A DNA stretch of 13,938 bases from UBA3263 sp964554665 (GTDB lineage Bacteria; Bacteroidota; Bacteroidia; Bacteroidales; Muribaculaceae). The notes below the pieces were generated by a model. The model saw only the letters and a program-made list of their open reading frames with translations. It was not told where the DNA came from and searched no databases. The translations under genes and the position numbers were made by a program. Each line of letters begins with the position of its first letter. The stretch's first letter is position 1. Location: contig CAZKPP010000060.1 of the NCBI GenBank assembly GCA_964554665.1, positions 1 to 13,938 of the forward strand, written 5' to 3'. Positions 12,588 through 13,938 of this stretch are shown in pieces.

Positions 12588-13938
12588 ATGGCAACACTTG
12601 AAAAAATCCGCAGCAAATCGGTGCTTTTGGTAAGCATCATCTTCGTTGCACTCTTCCTGTTCATTATTACCATTATCGACAACCCGCTGAGCCTCTTCAT
12701 CGACCAGACTTCAGTGGCTAACGTTAAAGGCGAAAAAATCGACTACGAAAAATACAACGAACGCGCCAACCTGGTTCGCGAACAGAATCCCCAGGCTGCC
12801 GACGCCGACGAACAAGCACTGAACTCGCTCGTTACCGAAGCCCTCTATAAGCAGGAATTCAATAAGCTCGGATTGGCTGTGACCGACTCCGAACTCAACG
12901 CCCTGATGGTTGGCGACAACGCACCCTACCCCGTGCTGTCGCAGTTCTACCAGCAGTTCGGCGCAGCTCCCGCCGACGTGCTCAACGCACTGTCGAACCC
13001 CGACGCCGCCGGCCTGCAGCCCGAACAGATCGCCCAGATTTCCAAGGCCTACGCCAACTTCGAGCAGAATCTTCAGGACCAGCTGCTGACTCAGAAACTC
13101 ATCAGCCTGCTCCAGGGTACCATCAACGCCAACAAGCTCGACGCACGCGCCGCCTACGACCTCGGCAACACCACCTACACCCTGGCCGCCGTAAGCAAAA
13201 ACATCTATCAGACCACCGACTCGGTAACTCCCGCCGAAATCGAAAAATATTATAAGGAACATCGCGAAGGCTACAAGCTCCCCAACAAGGTGCGCTACGT
13301 GCGCTACGTAACCCTGCCGATTGCCGCAAGCAACGCCGACCGTCAGAAAGCGGTTGAAACCGTGCAGATCGACCTCGGCAACGTTCAGGAAGCCGAAAGC
13401 ATGAACCCGCTCACCGGCAATGGAGCCTACGTTATCGAACACTTCACCGCCGACTCCGCAGCAGTTGCCCAGGCATCGGCTCCCGGCCTGAAGGACTTCC
13501 TTGAAAACGCCGAAGTTGGCAGCGCTCAGATTCTCAACGTCAACAGCGCCTACACCGCCAACCCCCAGCTGGTTATCGGTCGCCTGAACTCGCGCGAAAC
13601 CAAAGTTAACGGCGCTAAAATCGCTCAGGTTGCCTACGACGGCACCATCGGCGCCGACACTATCATTGCCCAGCTCAACGCCGGCGTAAGCCCCGACTCA
13701 ATCGAAGGCGTAGCCCAGGTGTTCCCCGCAACCGAAATGTCGTTCGAACAGCTCACCAACGTTATCGACACCCTGCAGGCCATCGGCGCCGGCAAATACA
13801 TCGACCTTGGCCAGGGCGCCATCGCAGTTGAAAGCTGGAACGCCCCCGAGCGCATTATCGAATACTCTACCGCAACCTACGCCGTTGAGCCCTCGCGCGA
13901 AACCATCGACGGCCTCAACACCCGCATGCGCGAATTCC
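12588..13938 (+). CDS. PpiD-like periplasmic chaperone / SurA N-terminal domain protein (3' truncated)
   Basis: The frame is open from ATG 12588 to the window edge (450 codons, no stop). It starts MATLEKIRSKSVLLV, with one membrane helix at about 12-31 anchoring it in the inner membrane and the rest in the periplasm. After the anchor, VANVKGEKIDYEKYNERANL and the helices up to about 180 match the SurA-N-type chaperone domain of Bacteroidetes PpiD proteins. Beyond about 215 (VTPAEIEKYYKEHREGYKLP) comes a linker, then a segment around 340-400 that aligns only loosely with a parvulin domain, which may be catalytically inactive. Such proteins catch secreted chains leaving SecYEG, in keeping with secG nearby. 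Codons end in C unusually often, suggesting high expression. The promoter at 12514-12545 supports independent transcription. Confidence 0.85.
   Translation, partial: MATLEKIRSKSVLLVSIIFVALFLFIITIIDNPLSLFIDQTSVANVKGEKIDYEKYNERANLVREQNPQAADADEQALNSLVTEALYKQEFNKLGLAVTDSELNALMVGDNAPYPVLSQFYQQFGAAPADVLNALSNPDAAGLQPEQIAQISKAYANFEQNLQDQLLTQKLISLLQGTINANKLDARAAYDLGNTTYTLAAVSKNIYQTTDSVTPAEIEKYYKEHREGYKLPNKVRYVRYVTLPIAASNADRQKAVETVQIDLGNVQEAESMNPLTGNGAYVIEHFTADSAAVAQASAPGLKDFLENAEVGSAQILNVNSAYTANPQLVIGRLNSRETKVNGAKIAQVAYDGTIGADTIIAQLNAGVSPDSIEGVAQVFPATEMSFEQLTNVIDTLQAIGAGKYIDLGQGAIAVESWNAPERIIEYSTATYAVEPSRETIDGLNTRMREF

Noticed and set aside
12711..13442. Minus-strand 243-codon open frame opposite the PpiD-like gene
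   Set aside because: Val/Gly-rich antisense shadow produced by strongly C-ending codons of the true gene.
8541..13938. Sigma-54 -24/-12 promoters upstream of lptE, secG, prfB or ppiD
   Set aside because: Scanning by eye found TGGCA-like words, but none with the required spacing to TTGC.

Overview
The window looks like a chromosomal segment of a GC-rich Bacteroidales bacterium; a Muribaculaceae-like lineage would fit, but that is inference. The evidence is lineage-restricted families (DUF5606, DUF4292, a Bacteroidales-type RF2), promoters matching the Bacteroidetes pattern TTTG-N20-TAnnTTTG, few Shine-Dalgarno sites before starts, and two likely TTG starts. No rRNA, tRNA, CRISPR array, insertion sequence or phage gene was seen.

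Layout. Positions 2-79 hold the tail of a plus-strand gene, probably a DMT/EamA transporter. Its stop overlaps the stop of a convergent, AT-richer minus-strand gene (76-1494) for a DUF234-type AAA+ ATPase with a nuclease-like C-terminus, the one gene that looks foreign. From 8422 down to 1625 runs a tightly packed seven-gene minus-strand operon: DUF5606 protein, secreted endonuclease/exonuclease/phosphatase-family protein, dut, TPR protein, DUF4292 lipoprotein, EnvC-like degenerate LytM protein and a Wzx-type flippase. Neighbouring genes overlap by 1-17 nt or lie 4 nt apart. A divergent promoter region (8423-8540) separates it from a plus-strand cluster: sigma-54 activator, lptE, a conserved hypothetical protein, secG, prfB with its programmed +1 frameshift, and a PpiD-like chaperone that runs off the window.

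Theme. Apart from dut, prfB, DUF5606 and the ATPase, most genes serve the envelope: protein export (SecG), periplasmic folding (PpiD-like), LPS delivery (LptE), glycan flipping (Wzx-like), peptidoglycan remodelling (EnvC-like) and an outer-membrane lipoprotein candidate. This looks like ordinary core genome. I found no convincing new multi-gene system. The points most worth checking are the prfB frameshift site with a perfect SD in a lineage that rarely uses SD, a promoter hidden inside the gene before secG, a probably leaderless sigma-54 activator, the foreign ATPase, and several start-site corrections.
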